A stretch of DNA of 64,000 bases from Paenarthrobacter sp. Z7-10 (GCF_026932795.1 NZ_JADPVH010000001.1:47332-111331); one strand, 5' to 3'. Positions 16,123 to 24,743 are shown, counted from the stretch's first letter. A program made the numbers and translations. The notes: generated by a model from the sequence alone, not told the origin.

Positions 16123-16884
16123 TTGGCTGTTGAACCCCTCGCTTACCTGGACACCGGTGGAGCCTTTCCCTCCATCGTTTTCATCCACGGAATGACCTTC
16201 TCCAAGGAGACGTGGGACCCGATCGTTGACCGCCTCAAGGACCGGTTTCGCTGCCTCGCCGTTGATCTGCCCGGGCACGGCGGATCTCCCGGTTCAGGTG
16301 CCGACCCGCAGACCGTGGTCGCGCGGATCCGTGCAACGATCGTCGCCAACGCAGTGGTTCGGCCTGTCGTCGTCGGCCACTCGGCCGGCGCCATCCATGC
16401 AACCGCTTACGCCGCCTTCCACGATACCGCCGGGGCGGTGAACGTTGATCAGTCCGCTCGTGTGCTGCCCTTCGCCCGCTTCGTGCAGCAGTTGGCGCCA
16501 GCCCTCCGCGGACCGGATTTCGCGAAAGCCTTCGAACCCTTCGCGACCAGCATCGGGGTCATGAGGCTAGCCGCGCCCGAACGGGGGCGGGCGCTTAGGA
16601 CACAACACATCGACCAGAAGCTGGTCCTCGATCACTGGTCCAGCCTGCTGAGTGAAACCCCGTCCGACTTGCAAGCCGGGATCGACAGGATTCTCGACCG
16701 TGTGACGGTACCGTACTTGTGGCTTGCGGGAGGGCCGGTCGACGTCGCCGACCGCGACCACCTTCTGGCCCACGTAGCTCAGGCACGCATCGAGACCTGG
16801 TCTGACGAGGGCCACATGGCGCACCTGGCCGAACCAGACCAATTCGCCGCCCGCGTCACCCAGTTCGTCATCGACGCAGAGTGA
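16123..16884 (+). CDS. Alpha/beta hydrolase
   Basis: A 253-residue hydrolase of the alpha/beta fold. The oxyanion region FIHGMTF, the nucleophile elbow VVVGHSAGA with Ser87, and the catalytic His231 in DEGHMAHL are readable, with the acid in the GGPVDVADRD segment around residue 207-210. The TTG start at 16123 is supported by GGGAG about eight bases upstream. The cap region around residues 108-190 is helical. Substrate unknown; no neighbouring pathway gene gives a clue. Confidence 0.88.
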   Translation: MAVEPLAYLDTGGAFPSIVFIHGMTFSKETWDPIVDRLKDRFRCLAVDLPGHGGSPGSGADPQTVVARIRATIVANAVVRPVVVGHSAGAIHATAYAAFHDTAGAVNVDQSARVLPFARFVQQLAPALRGPDFAKAFEPFATSIGVMRLAAPERGRALRTQHIDQKLVLDHWSSLLSETPSDLQAGIDRILDRVTVPYLWLAGGPVDVADRDHLLAHVAQARIETWSDEGHMAHLAEPDQFAARVTQFVIDAE

Positions 16885-17078
16885 ACCGGGACGCGTTGCG
16901 GGAGACTCTGCGGACCGGCCAGGGTCGGATCGGTCGTGGATCGACTCAGATGCGCAGTTCTGGTATCGAAAAAAGTCGCTCATGACACAGCTGGCACCTC
17001 CCTGCCCACTGGCCCTGGGAGCTTAACCGCGGCAATTACCGGTCTGCAAAACGCCTGCTGGTATGGAATTATGGCGCC

Positions 17079-17492
17079 ATGGGTAAATTCATTGTCCGCG
17101 TGCTGATCAATGCCCTGGCCTTGTGGATTGCCAGCTGGGTCCTGCCGGGGCTCCAGGTCGCGTCGTCCGCTGCCACCGGTCTGGTCAAGGGCAACAGCGC
17201 GGCCGGCACGGCACTGGCCTTCGTTTTCGTGGGCCTCATTTTTGGCGTGGTGAACGCCCTGGTCAAGCCGATCGTCAAGCTGCTCTCGCTCCCTGTTACA
17301 TTTCTGACCCTTGGCCTGTTCACGATTGTCATTAACGCCGCAATGCTGTGGCTGACATCCTGGTTGAGCTCGTATACCCCCGTCAGCTTCACGATCGACA
17401 GCTTCTTCTTCACGGCCATCCTGGCCGCCATCCTGATCAGCGTCATTTCCCTGATCGCGTCCGCCATTACCGGCGTGGGCAGGAGACGGTAG
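17079..17492 (+). CDS. Phage holin family 4 (DUF-type) four-helix membrane protein
   Basis: A 137-residue integral membrane protein with four hydrophobic segments, of the Mycobacterium phage holin superfamily IV type. Start is ATG 17079 (MGKFIVRVLINALALWIASW), and the conserved segment GVVNALVKPIVKLLSLPVT between helices 2 and 3 is readable. It ends in GVGRRR. Despite the family name it is a common chromosomal protein in actinobacteria, with no phage genes nearby; its role is unknown. It ends 51 bp before the convergent hydrolase-like gene. Confidence 0.8.
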   Translation: MGKFIVRVLINALALWIASWVLPGLQVASSAATGLVKGNSAAGTALAFVFVGLIFGVVNALVKPIVKLLSLPVTFLTLGLFTIVINAAMLWLTSWLSSYTPVSFTIDSFFFTAILAAILISVISLIASAITGVGRRR

Positions 17493-17543
17493 GGTCCGGC
17501 CCCGGACGGTCCGCTTCATCGGTTCCTTTCCCGCTCCGATGCG

Positions 17544-19151
17544 TCACTGCTTGCCGGCTTGAGTCCCGGTTTCCGCCTTCTGTGGCGGGTTCTGAGGCGT
17601 CATGGATTTATCCCTTCCCCGGTAGACGAACTTCCGGTAGGCCACTGCTCCTGTCAACGCCGCCGGTCCCAAAAATGCCAGCACGGCCGCCTTGTGCGCC
17701 AACACGGAGGGATCGATGCTCTCGTCCAGCCGGGCCGCGTCGGCAATGTAGGCATCCAGCTCGTGCGCACCAGCCGCTAATTGGCCGGGGTTGCCGATCC
17801 ATGCTCCGGCGCGGCGGTCGGAGGTCACCGTAGTCCACTGCGCTGAATCCGGGGGCGGCCGCAGATCCAACGCCGCAACGATGTCATCCATGTTCTCCAA
17901 GGCGAGCACCCTGATCCCAGGCGCCACTGCGTAGTTTGCTCCCGGAGTCCCTGCAATGTTGATGATCTGCACATTGACGGCCGCGAGGAACACAGGATCG
18001 GCTGCCATCGCGGCGGCGTGGATTCCGCCCCCGCTGTGGGCATTGATCATCACTGGATCCGCCGTCTTTGCACCGGCGGCCGCAAGTGCCGCCCTGAGCC
18101 ATTCCTGAACGAGGATCTGCCGCTGCGCGAACCAATTAGGCTGGCCGGCAGTGAGCGCCTCCAGGTCTCCCTCGACGTCCCAAGGGTTAGCGGCGTCCAG
18201 CGGCCACCATTGCTCGGTTCCCGGCAGATCGGCGATCCATGCCACCGTGCCATCGCCCCGGTCTACCCGCTTGATCACCAGGGCCCCCGGAGCAACGCGG
18301 TACGCGGCCCGGCTTCCGGCGTACAGGTCGTGCAGCGTGGTGGCCATTACCCCGCCAACCGAGCCGTCCTTTGCAACTGGACCACTCCCGCCCTGGCCGG
18401 GGCTGAAATCCGCCGGGCGAAGCTGCGTCAGCTCGAGCTGCCCAGGACGCAGCACCTCGGTACGGTCCAGAAAATACCGCAGACCACCGGCCGCCATCAC
18501 TCCGAGTGGCTCCGGTGCGCGGCCGCCGTTCCCCACCGTCCGGGTCAGCAGCGTGCCAAGTCCCAGTGGAAGTCTAATCAGACCCGCCAGATATTCCGGA
18601 AAGCCGTTGACTGCGCCCTCCGTGCCATCCCGCAAACCGCGGTTTTCTATGCCTGACAGGACCGGCACGGCCTGCGCTGCCAGCACCCACGGGGCAAGGA
18701 ATGGACCGCCCTGGCGCAGCTGCACACCGCCCAAGTAGGCGGCCGAGGATTTGACGGCCGCCATGGCAGCCGAGGAGCCGGTCTCAGCTTCCTCGTATCT
18801 GGTGAACGCCGTTCTGGCCTCGGACGCGATTTCCTGGACCTCCTGCTGGCAGTTCTGGCAGCCCGCCCCGGCAGCCCGCAGTTCCTCCAGCGCGGAGTAT
18901 GGATAGGAATACACGCCCAAACATGCACGATCCAGGAAGGTCGCCGCGTCCAGGACGGTCATGACCAGCGGCGCCAGCCCGTCCGCGACCCGCTGGAGCG
19001 CCGGACCTGCGAGCGCCATCTGCTCCAGCACATACCGGATCGACCCCACTCCGCCGTAAACGGTGTACCCGGGATCTGAAGCCGCGCCGCTGGAACGGCC
19101 GCCGGACCCGGGCCAGGCAGCAGGCGGGAAAATATTGACGCCCGGGCTCAA
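17544..19151 (-). CDS. Large protein with helical N-terminus and lipase-like alpha/beta hydrolase domain, partner of a WXG100-like protein
   Basis: A 535-residue protein. Residues about 30-160 are helical and resemble the LXG/WXG-type helical bundles. The second half is hydrolase-like, with the lipase elbow INAHSGGGIHAAAMAADP (about residue 370) as the candidate nucleophile site, and a later VLALENMDDIVAALD segment that may supply the acid. Near the end LAFLGPAALTGAVAYRKF looks like one membrane helix. It starts with TTG at 19151, overlapping the stop of the WXG100-like gene by four bases (TTGA), so the two are translationally coupled. This is the layout of a secreted effector with its WXG partner, but no Type VII secretion genes lie in the window. 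Function unknown. Confidence 0.65.
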   Translation of the reverse strand: MSPGVNIFPPAAWPGSGGRSSGAASDPGYTVYGGVGSIRYVLEQMALAGPALQRVADGLAPLVMTVLDAATFLDRACLGVYSYPYSALEELRAAGAGCQNCQQEVQEIASEARTAFTRYEEAETGSSAAMAAVKSSAAYLGGVQLRQGGPFLAPWVLAAQAVPVLSGIENRGLRDGTEGAVNGFPEYLAGLIRLPLGLGTLLTRTVGNGGRAPEPLGVMAAGGLRYFLDRTEVLRPGQLELTQLRPADFSPGQGGSGPVAKDGSVGGVMATTLHDLYAGSRAAYRVAPGALVIKRVDRGDGTVAWIADLPGTEQWWPLDAANPWDVEGDLEALTAGQPNWFAQRQILVQEWLRAALAAAGAKTADPVMINAHSGGGIHAAAMAADPVFLAAVNVQIINIAGTPGANYAVAPGIRVLALENMDDIVAALDLRPPPDSAQWTTVTSDRRAGAWIGNPGQLAAGAHELDAYIADAARLDESIDPSVLAHKAAVLAFLGPAALTGAVAYRKFVYRGRDKSMTPQNPPQKAETGTQAGKQ

Positions 19152-19444
19152 TGTGGCCCCCTGCCAACACCGGGAGCGCCCTCATCCCAAGCCAGCTGGT
19201 CCGCATAGCGCTGCAGCTCCGCGGACGCCCCGCGCAGTTGGGCAGCCGTATCCCGCATCCGCCGCTCGCGCAGCAGCAACGCATCCTTGAACAGGGTGGC
19301 CGCGCGCGAAAACCACTGTATTTGGCCTGCCGCGTGCACCTGCGCGCGCAGTCCGTCCATCAAATCCGCCGCCCGGGCCAGCTCGGCGGCGAGGTGCTGC
19401 ACGTCCGCGGCCAGCGGCGGCGGGTGACCGGCCGTCGTCGTCAT
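19148..19444 (-). CDS. WXG100-like small helical protein
   Basis: A 98-residue protein with two long predicted helices around a turn containing IQWFSRAATLFKDALL, which is in the position and style of the WXG motif (W, small residue, then A..F) of ESX substrates. I chose the ATG at 19444 because GGAGGGAG lies about seven bases upstream. Its stop overlaps the start of the hydrolase-like gene, so both are made together. In ESX systems such proteins pair with a larger effector for export. No EccC or other secretion gene is visible here, so this assignment rests on size, helix pattern and motif. Confidence 0.6.
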   Translation of the reverse strand: MTTTAGHPPPLAADVQHLAAELARAADLMDGLRAQVHAAGQIQWFSRAATLFKDALLLRERRMRDTAAQLRGASAELQRYADQLAWDEGAPGVGRGPH

Positions 19445-19546
19445 ACTGTTTCTCCCTCCTCGTCCCACGCTAGGCCGGAGGCATCGCGGCTGTCAGCGTT
19501 CGACTACCGGAATGTGCATAACCCCGGGCCTCCGTCGCCCGGGGCA

Positions 19547-19603
19547 GGACAAGTACGGCGAACAGCCGCCCCGGGGCCCGGGACCGGACAAGTACGGCGA
19601 ACA
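19547..19603 (+). repeat. 18-bp direct repeat upstream of purB
   Basis: GGACAAGTACGGCGAACA occurs at 19547-19564 and 19586-19603, starting points 39 bp apart, in the short gap between the divergent WXG gene and purB. Spacing of nearly four helical turns puts both copies on one DNA face. They may be binding sites for a regulator of either gene. Confidence 0.5.
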
Positions 19604-19636
19604 TTGACCGCCGCCACTTCATGAAAGAATTGAGCC

Positions 19637-21073
19637 ATGGCTGATACCGTTGCTCCCCGTACGCCCTCCGGACGACTGGCCTTGGCGGCGGTTGCGCCAC
19701 ATATCGCATTAGGCCCCCTGGATGGGCGATACCAAGGCGCCGTCGCTCCGCTGGTGGACTATCTGTCCGAGGCCGCACTCAACCGCGATCGTGTGGCCGT
19801 GGAGGTGGAGTGGCTGATCCACTTGACCGACAACGCAGTTCTGCCGGGCGCCGCCCCGCTGAACGCGGAACAGCAGGCCCAGCTGCGGGCCAACGTCACG
19901 GAATTTGACTCCGCTGCTGTGGCCGAACTCGCGGAAATCGAAAAGGTCACCGTCCATGATGTGAAGGCCGTCGAGTACTTCATCGGACGCCGGCTGCCCG
20001 GCCTCGGCGTGGAAAACCTGACCGCGCTGGTCCATTTCGGCTGCACCAGTGAGGACATTAATAACCTGTCCTACGCCCTCGGCGTCAAGGGTGCGGTCGA
20101 GGATGTCTGGCTGCCGACCGCCCGGAAGCTGGTGTCCAAAATTGCGGAAATGGCTCAGGCTAACCGGGCCGTCCCGATGCTCTCGCGCACGCATGGCCAG
20201 CCAGCCACGCCCACCACGCTGGGCAAGGAGCTCGCCGTCGTCGTGCACCGCCTCAACCGTCAACTGGAACGGATCGGCCGGACCGAATACTTGGGCAAGA
20301 TCAGTGGCGCCACCGGGACCTACGCCGCTCACTACGTGGCGGCCCCTGAAGTGGACTGGCAGGCGGTGGCCCGGAGCTTTGTCGAGGGGCTGGGGCTGAC
20401 CTGGAATCCGCTTACCACCCAGATCGAGTCCCATGACTGGCAGGCGGAGCTGTACGCGGATATGGCCCGGTTCAACCGGATCCTGCACAATTTCTGCACG
20501 GACGTCTGGAGTTACATCTCGATCGGCTACTTCGCCCAGGTTCCGGTGGAAGGCGCCACCGGCTCCTCCACCATGCCGCACAAGGTGAACCCGATCCGCT
20601 TCGAAAACGCCGAGGCCAATCTGGAGATTTCCAGCGCCCTGCTCGATACTCTGGGAGCCACGCTTGTCACCAGCCGCTGGCAGCGGGACCTGACCGATTC
20701 GTCCAGCCAACGCAACATCGGCGTAGCCTTCGGGCACTCGCTGCTGGCTATCAATAACGCCCTGGCTGGCCTCGGCCGCCTTGATACCGCCGAAGCAGTA
20801 TTGGCGCGGGATCTCGATGCCAACTGGGAGGTCCTCGGTGAGGCCGTGCAGATGGTCATGCGCGCCGAGGCCGTCGCCGGCGTGCCGGGGATGGGTAATC
20901 CTTATGAACGGCTGAAGGACCTCACCCGCGGGCAGCGCGTTGATGGGGCCAGGATGCAGGAATTCGTTTCCGGTCTAGGGCTGTCCGCGCCGGCCCAAGC
21001 GCGGCTGCTGGCGCTCACCCCCGGCGGCTACACGGGCATCGCCGATGCACTGGTGGACCATCTGGGAGACTAA
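19637..21073 (+). CDS. purB: Adenylosuccinate lyase
   Basis: A 478-residue homotetrameric lyase that cleaves SAICAR and adenylosuccinate in purine synthesis. The fumarase/aspartase signature GSSTMPHKVNPIRFE is at about 309-323 with the mobile-loop serine, and the conserved SRTHGQPATPTT (His186) and TSEDINNL segments are present. Length fits the longer PurB subgroup. The start at 19637 gives MADTVAPRTPSG; there is no clear ribosome-binding site. It is not in a pur operon. A pair of 18-bp direct repeats lies just upstream. Confidence 0.95.
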   Translation: MADTVAPRTPSGRLALAAVAPHIALGPLDGRYQGAVAPLVDYLSEAALNRDRVAVEVEWLIHLTDNAVLPGAAPLNAEQQAQLRANVTEFDSAAVAELAEIEKVTVHDVKAVEYFIGRRLPGLGVENLTALVHFGCTSEDINNLSYALGVKGAVEDVWLPTARKLVSKIAEMAQANRAVPMLSRTHGQPATPTTLGKELAVVVHRLNRQLERIGRTEYLGKISGATGTYAAHYVAAPEVDWQAVARSFVEGLGLTWNPLTTQIESHDWQAELYADMARFNRILHNFCTDVWSYISIGYFAQVPVEGATGSSTMPHKVNPIRFENAEANLEISSALLDTLGATLVTSRWQRDLTDSSSQRNIGVAFGHSLLAINNALAGLGRLDTAEAVLARDLDANWEVLGEAVQMVMRAEAVAGVPGMGNPYERLKDLTRGQRVDGARMQEFVSGLGLSAPAQARLLALTPGGYTGIADALVDHLGD

Positions 21074-21191
21074 CCGCCCGGCTCAGCCGTCCGCAGCCTC
21101 AGTCGTCCGCTGCCATGGTCCGTCCGCGGCTCAGCCGTCCAGTGCTCAGCCGCCCAGCAACCGGGCCCTTCGCTGGCAGCCCGTCCCGTGC

Positions 21192-21482
21192 TTAGCCGCC
21201 CGCCACGGATTGGATGATCAGGACTTCCTGGCCCGGCTGCACCTCGGTGGCAGTACCGCGCAGCCGGCGGACGTCGTCGCGCTCCACGTAGACGTTCACG
21301 TACCGCCGCAGGCTCCCCGTCTCGTCGCGGATCCGCCGGTTGAAGATGGGGTACTGCGCACCAAGCACGTCCAGCATTTCGGCCAGCGTGACCGGGCCGT
21401 CCACCGAAAGCCGAAGCTCCTCATGCCCATCGGTGAACTGCCGGAGCAGGCTGGGCACCAGCACCGTCACATCGGCTGGCAT
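21192..21482 (-). CDS. MoaD/ThiS family sulfur-carrier-like protein
   Basis: A 96-residue beta-grasp protein, MPADVTVLVPSLLRQF at the start and SVAGG at the C-terminus. The terminal Gly-Gly is the site where sulfur-carrier proteins are activated. The start at 21482 has GGAG about seven bases upstream. It lies 49 bp downstream of a BNR-repeat protein in the same direction and away from any moa or thi gene, so it may serve a sulfur-transfer role outside molybdopterin or thiamine synthesis. The partner enzyme cannot be named. Confidence 0.82.
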   Translation of the reverse strand: MPADVTVLVPSLLRQFTDGHEELRLSVDGPVTLAEMLDVLGAQYPIFNRRIRDETGSLRRYVNVYVERDDVRRLRGTATEVQPGQEVLIIQSVAGG

Positions 21483-21531
21483 TGCGCGCTCCGCATTCCG
21501 CCGCTCCGGCCGTCTCCAGATCCTGCCACGG

Positions 21532-22629
21532 TCAGCCGACGACGACGGCGGCCCGGACGCAGAGCACGTCCGGCAGGTGCGCGATGACTTCGGTAAAGGA
21601 ATTACCCTCATCTGCGCTGGCGTACACCGATCCACCGCGGGTTCCGAAGTAGACTCCAGCCGGCTCCGCCGTGTCGACGGCGGCGGCGTCACGGAGCACC
21701 ACGTTGAACTCGGACTGCGGAAGTCCGGAGTCCAGCCGCGTCCAGCTGGAGCCGGCATCATCCGTGCGGTGCACGGCCAGCTTGCCGTCCGGCGGGATGC
21801 GCTCACCGTCTGCCTTGATGGGGATCACCCAAGCGGTCCCGGAGCGGCTCGGATGCGCCATCATCACGAAGCCGAAGTCCGCTGGCAAGCCGTCTGCAAT
21901 GGAAGTCCAGGTGTCCGCATTATCGTCCGAGCGGTAGACGCCGTGGTGGTTCTGAGCGTACAACCTGTCCGGCACCTGGGCATCGCGGGCTACCTTGTGC
22001 ACGCACTGACCAAATTCCGGGTCCGGGTCCGGCATGAAGTAGGCGGAAATGCCGTGGTTGCGCGCTTCCCAAGTTTCGCCGCTGTCGGTGCTGCGGTAGA
22101 CGCCCCCGGTGCTCATGGCCACATGCAGCGTGCGCTCATCCGTTGGGCTGGGCAGCACAGTGTGCGCCGCGGCTCCGCCGAAGCCCGCGCCCCACTGGCT
22201 GCGGTGGGGATGGTCCCACAGTCCCCGGTTGAGCTCGAAGTGTTCTCCGCCGTCGGTGGATTTCCAGACTGAGATCGGCTCGCAGCCTGCCCAGACAACG
22301 CCGGGGCGATCCGCCGAGTCGGGATAGATCTGCCAGACGCGCTCCAACGCGCTGTTGGCGTCTTCCGGAAATCTGATCGCGCCCTGCTCGGGCTCGGTCC
22401 AGGTAGCCCCCAGATCGTCCGAGTGCGCGACAGTGGGACCCCAATGCTCGCTTCGGACGCCGACCATGATCCGGGTCCGGCCGCCGCGGGTGTCGATGCC
22501 GATGCTGGGGATTTCGTTCATGAGGAAATGCGGGCCGCTGAAACTCCATTGTTCCCGGTCCTGGCTTGTGGCCAGCCACAAGCCTTTTTTGGTGCCGATT
22601 GCCAAAACCGTTGTTTGCGCCGTTACCAT
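21532..22629 (-). CDS. BNR/Asp-box repeat (sialidase-fold) protein
   Basis: A 365-residue beta-propeller protein with several Asp-box turns of the form S-x-D-x-G-x-x-W: SDDLGATW, STDGGEHF, STDSGETW, SDDNADTW, TDDAGSSW and SADEGNSF. These repeats give a six- to seven-bladed propeller as in sialidases and BNR proteins. No signal peptide is visible, so it is probably cytoplasmic and unlikely to be a secreted sialidase. The start (MVTAQTTVLAIGTKKGLW) matches the N-terminus of a conserved actinobacterial family often followed by a MoaD-like gene, as here. Function unknown. Confidence 0.82.
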   Translation of the reverse strand: MVTAQTTVLAIGTKKGLWLATSQDREQWSFSGPHFLMNEIPSIGIDTRGGRTRIMVGVRSEHWGPTVAHSDDLGATWTEPEQGAIRFPEDANSALERVWQIYPDSADRPGVVWAGCEPISVWKSTDGGEHFELNRGLWDHPHRSQWGAGFGGAAAHTVLPSPTDERTLHVAMSTGGVYRSTDSGETWEARNHGISAYFMPDPDPEFGQCVHKVARDAQVPDRLYAQNHHGVYRSDDNADTWTSIADGLPADFGFVMMAHPSRSGTAWVIPIKADGERIPPDGKLAVHRTDDAGSSWTRLDSGLPQSEFNVVLRDAAAVDTAEPAGVYFGTRGGSVYASADEGNSFTEVIAHLPDVLCVRAAVVVG

Positions 22630-22701
22630 GCTCTATTCGACCATTCCGGCGCGGCAGCCGCAATGGTTTGGCGCGCACTTCCTGACCGGGTTCGTCCACA
22701 T

Positions 22702-22974
22702 TCAGTGGGTGCCGAACCGGATGGCGGCGCGGGCCTTCGCCTTCACTGCCTCATCCTCACGGTTTTTAGCCGGCATCTGCGTCACCAGCGATTCGAGCAG
22801 CCGCTGCGTGCTCTGGGCGATTTCCCGCACCGCGCGCTCAAACGACTCTTCGTTGGCCTTGGATGGTTTCGTGCTGCCGCTAATTTTGCGCACGTACTGC
22901 AGCGCGGCGGCGTCCACCTCCGCCGTCGTTGCCCTCGGTTCAAAGTTGTACAGGGTATGAATATTTCGGCACAT
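22702..22974 (-). CDS. DUF2277 family protein
   Basis: A 90-residue protein that begins MCRNIHTLYNFEPRATTAEV, the hallmark of DUF2277, with the Cys at position 2 and the following LQYVRKISGSTKPSKANEE. Small, basic and cytoplasmic; function unknown, although conserved across many bacteria. The TAGCAT hexamer six bases upstream of the ATG suggests a leaderless message, and the intervening GGAAAT could also serve as a weak ribosome-binding site. It lies upstream of the BNR gene on the same strand. Confidence 0.87.
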   Translation of the reverse strand: MCRNIHTLYNFEPRATTAEVDAAALQYVRKISGSTKPSKANEESFERAVREIAQSTQRLLESLVTQMPAKNREDEAVKAKARAAIRFGTH

Positions 22975-22980
22975 ATTTCC

Positions 22981-22986
22981 ATGCTA
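22981..22986 (-). promoter_or_regulatory. Leaderless-type -10 element (TAGCAT, N6, ATG)
   Basis: TAGCAT on the minus strand lies six bases before the ATG at 22974. The six intervening bases, GGAAAT, leave room for either a leaderless start or a very short leader. Confidence 0.5.
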
Positions 22987-23070
22987 GGCAGTGCCCGTAC
23001 CGCTGACCATAGTCGTCCGCGGAATCCCCACTCATCGACTGAGCACTTGGTGCGCTTTATCGCGCACGGA

Positions 23071-24093
23071 CTACTCACTCGATGGGAAGAGTGGGTGGGT
23101 GTGGGCTGGCTGGGCGCCGACGGGGAGGGGTTCGACGTCGTTGCCATGGTCGAGCTCAGGGTGGCCGGGACCGCGGAGCTCGTCCACACGGACCAGCACC
23201 ACTCCGCCGACAATCAGGGCGCCGCCCAGCAATTGGATAGGGCGAGGCAGCTCAGCCAACAGCAGCCAGGCCCAGACGACGGCGAAAAGGACTTCGAAGA
23301 GAGCCAGGAAGGAGGCCACCTTCGACCCCAAGCCGCGGGTGGCGATGATGCCGGCGACGTAGGCAAAGACAGTGGTCACCAGCACCAGTCCCAGCATCGG
23401 CACCAGCCAGCTGACTTCATGGCCGGCAAAGACGGCGTTCTGGGTGGACAGGGTCAGCGGCATGACTCCCAGGGCACCAAGTCCGAAGATCAGCACGGCG
23501 CCTGCAGCCATGCCACCGCCCGCCATCAGGACTGGCGGAACATTGTCATCGGCCCGCGCGGACATAACGAAGAAGGCCGCCGAACACACCGCCGCCGCCA
23601 GGCCCCAGAGCACCCCTGCTCCATCGAGCGTGTGCGATCCCGCGAGGTCGAGCACCAGCAGCAGTCCCCCCATCGCGCAAATCGCGCCCAGCACTGTGAG
23701 CAGGCGCGGGTGCTGATGGCTGCGGAACCAGACCCAGCAGACCAGGAGCACCGGAGAAAGATACTCCAGCAGCAGGGCAACACCAACGGAAAGGTGCTGT
23801 ACGGCGTTGAAGTAGAAAAGCTGACATAGCGCGATCGGCACGATTCCGTACAGTGCGACCCGGCCCAGCGAGCGCCGGACGGTGGCCCACTGGCGAATCA
23901 AAATGATAAGAGTGGGTATCAGCAGGACGACGGCGGCGCCCCCGATGCGTCCGGCCACCGCAGCACCAGGTGACCAGCCGCTCTCGAACAGCGACTTGGC
24001 GAAAGATCCAGACAATCCGAAGGCTGCCGCCGAGACCAAGGCAAACCACAGCGCCGATGTGCCGCGTCGGGCGCGTACAGGGGCGAGAGTCAT
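23071..24093 (-). CDS. EamA/DMT family transporter (10 helices)
   Basis: A 340-residue exporter of the drug/metabolite transporter family with two EamA repeats, about five helices each (AFGLSGSFAKSLFESGW in the first; a second repeat beginning near DGAGVLWGLAAAVCSAAFF). RhaT/YdcZ-like, probably exporting amino acids, nucleosides or drugs; substrate unknown. The ATG at 24093 has AAGGAG about six bases upstream and is better than the GTG at 24099. It is divergent from a CGNR zinc-finger regulator, a common actinobacterial pair, with a dyad at 24138-24169 between them. Confidence 0.87.
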   Translation of the reverse strand: MTLAPVRARRGTSALWFALVSAAAFGLSGSFAKSLFESGWSPGAAVAGRIGGAAVVLLIPTLIILIRQWATVRRSLGRVALYGIVPIALCQLFYFNAVQHLSVGVALLLEYLSPVLLVCWVWFRSHQHPRLLTVLGAICAMGGLLLVLDLAGSHTLDGAGVLWGLAAAVCSAAFFVMSARADDNVPPVLMAGGGMAAGAVLIFGLGALGVMPLTLSTQNAVFAGHEVSWLVPMLGLVLVTTVFAYVAGIIATRGLGSKVASFLALFEVLFAVVWAWLLLAELPRPIQLLGGALIVGGVVLVRVDELRGPGHPELDHGNDVEPLPVGAQPAHTHPLFPSSE

Positions 24094-24137
24094 GGGCACT
24101 CCTTAAGGCGCAGCTGACACCGCATCCCATCGCGGAG

Positions 24138-24169
24138 TGTCATGGGTAAAAAGGGTTATACTCATGACA
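24138..24169. promoter_or_regulatory. Dyad operator candidate between EamA and CGNR genes
   Basis: TGTCATGGGT (24138-24147) and ACTCATGACA (24160-24169) are inverted copies with one mismatch across a 12-base spacer. The dyad is centred in the gap between the divergent genes and contains TATACT (24157-24162), a possible -10 for the regulator. It is the best candidate for the CGNR protein's own operator. Confidence 0.55.
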
Positions 24170-24197
24170 ATACTTTGTCGGCATGTCAGGAGTCAAC

Positions 24198-24743
24198 ATG
24201 GTCTTTAGCAATGACACCGAGCAGGCCCTGCTTTCGGCTGCTGCTTTGATCAACACCGTCAGCGGGTCCCTGGATGCGCTCGCCACCGAGCACGATTTGG
24301 ACGTCTTCATCGACGAACAACAGTTTTCCGGAGGCCGCACCGGCAGCCTGGCCGAACTTCGTTCGGTGCGCCAGCTCCGTGCCCAACTGCGGGAGATCTG
24401 GACGGCGACCGAGGACGAGGCCGCCCGATTATCCAACCTTATCCTCAGCAACGCCCGTGCCCTGCCACAACTGGTCAAGCATGATCAGTGGGACTGGCAC
24501 CTGCACGCAACCCCGCCGGAGGCGCCGCTGGCCCTGCGGATGGGCACCGAAGCGGCGATGGCGCTGGCTGATGTCATCCGGGCGAAGGAACTGAGCCGGC
24601 TGCGCATCTGTGCGGCTGCGGACTGCGAGGCTGTTCTGGTGGACTTGTCCAAAAACCGGTCCCGGCGCTTTTGCGATACCGGGAACTGCGCGAACAGGAC
24701 GCACGTCGCGGCCTACCGGCGCCGCAAATCAGCAGCAAGCTAG
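24198..24743 (+). CDS. CGNR zinc-finger regulator
   Basis: A 181-residue protein of the CGNR zinc-finger family. The N-terminal domain (about residues 1-125) is the ABATE stress-sensor-like fold; the C-terminus has Cys pairs in RICAAADCEAVLVDLSK and SRRFCDTGNCANRTHVA, with CANR replacing the usual CGNR. The start at 24198 has AGGAG five to six bases upstream, so the earlier ATG at 24183 is not used. It probably represses the divergent EamA exporter and itself. The inducer is unknown. Confidence 0.85.
   Translation: MVFSNDTEQALLSAAALINTVSGSLDALATEHDLDVFIDEQQFSGGRTGSLAELRSVRQLRAQLREIWTATEDEAARLSNLILSNARALPQLVKHDQWDWHLHATPPEAPLALRMGTEAAMALADVIRAKELSRLRICAAADCEAVLVDLSKNRSRRFCDTGNCANRTHVAAYRRRKSAAS

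Noticed and set aside
17079..17492. Prophage lysis gene
   Set aside because: The holin name comes from the family; no other phage gene is present and the protein is common in actinobacterial chromosomes.
22423..23829. Long forward open frame over the BNR, DUF2277 and EamA genes
   Set aside because: It runs antisense to three genes with clear families and has a composition typical of shadow frames.
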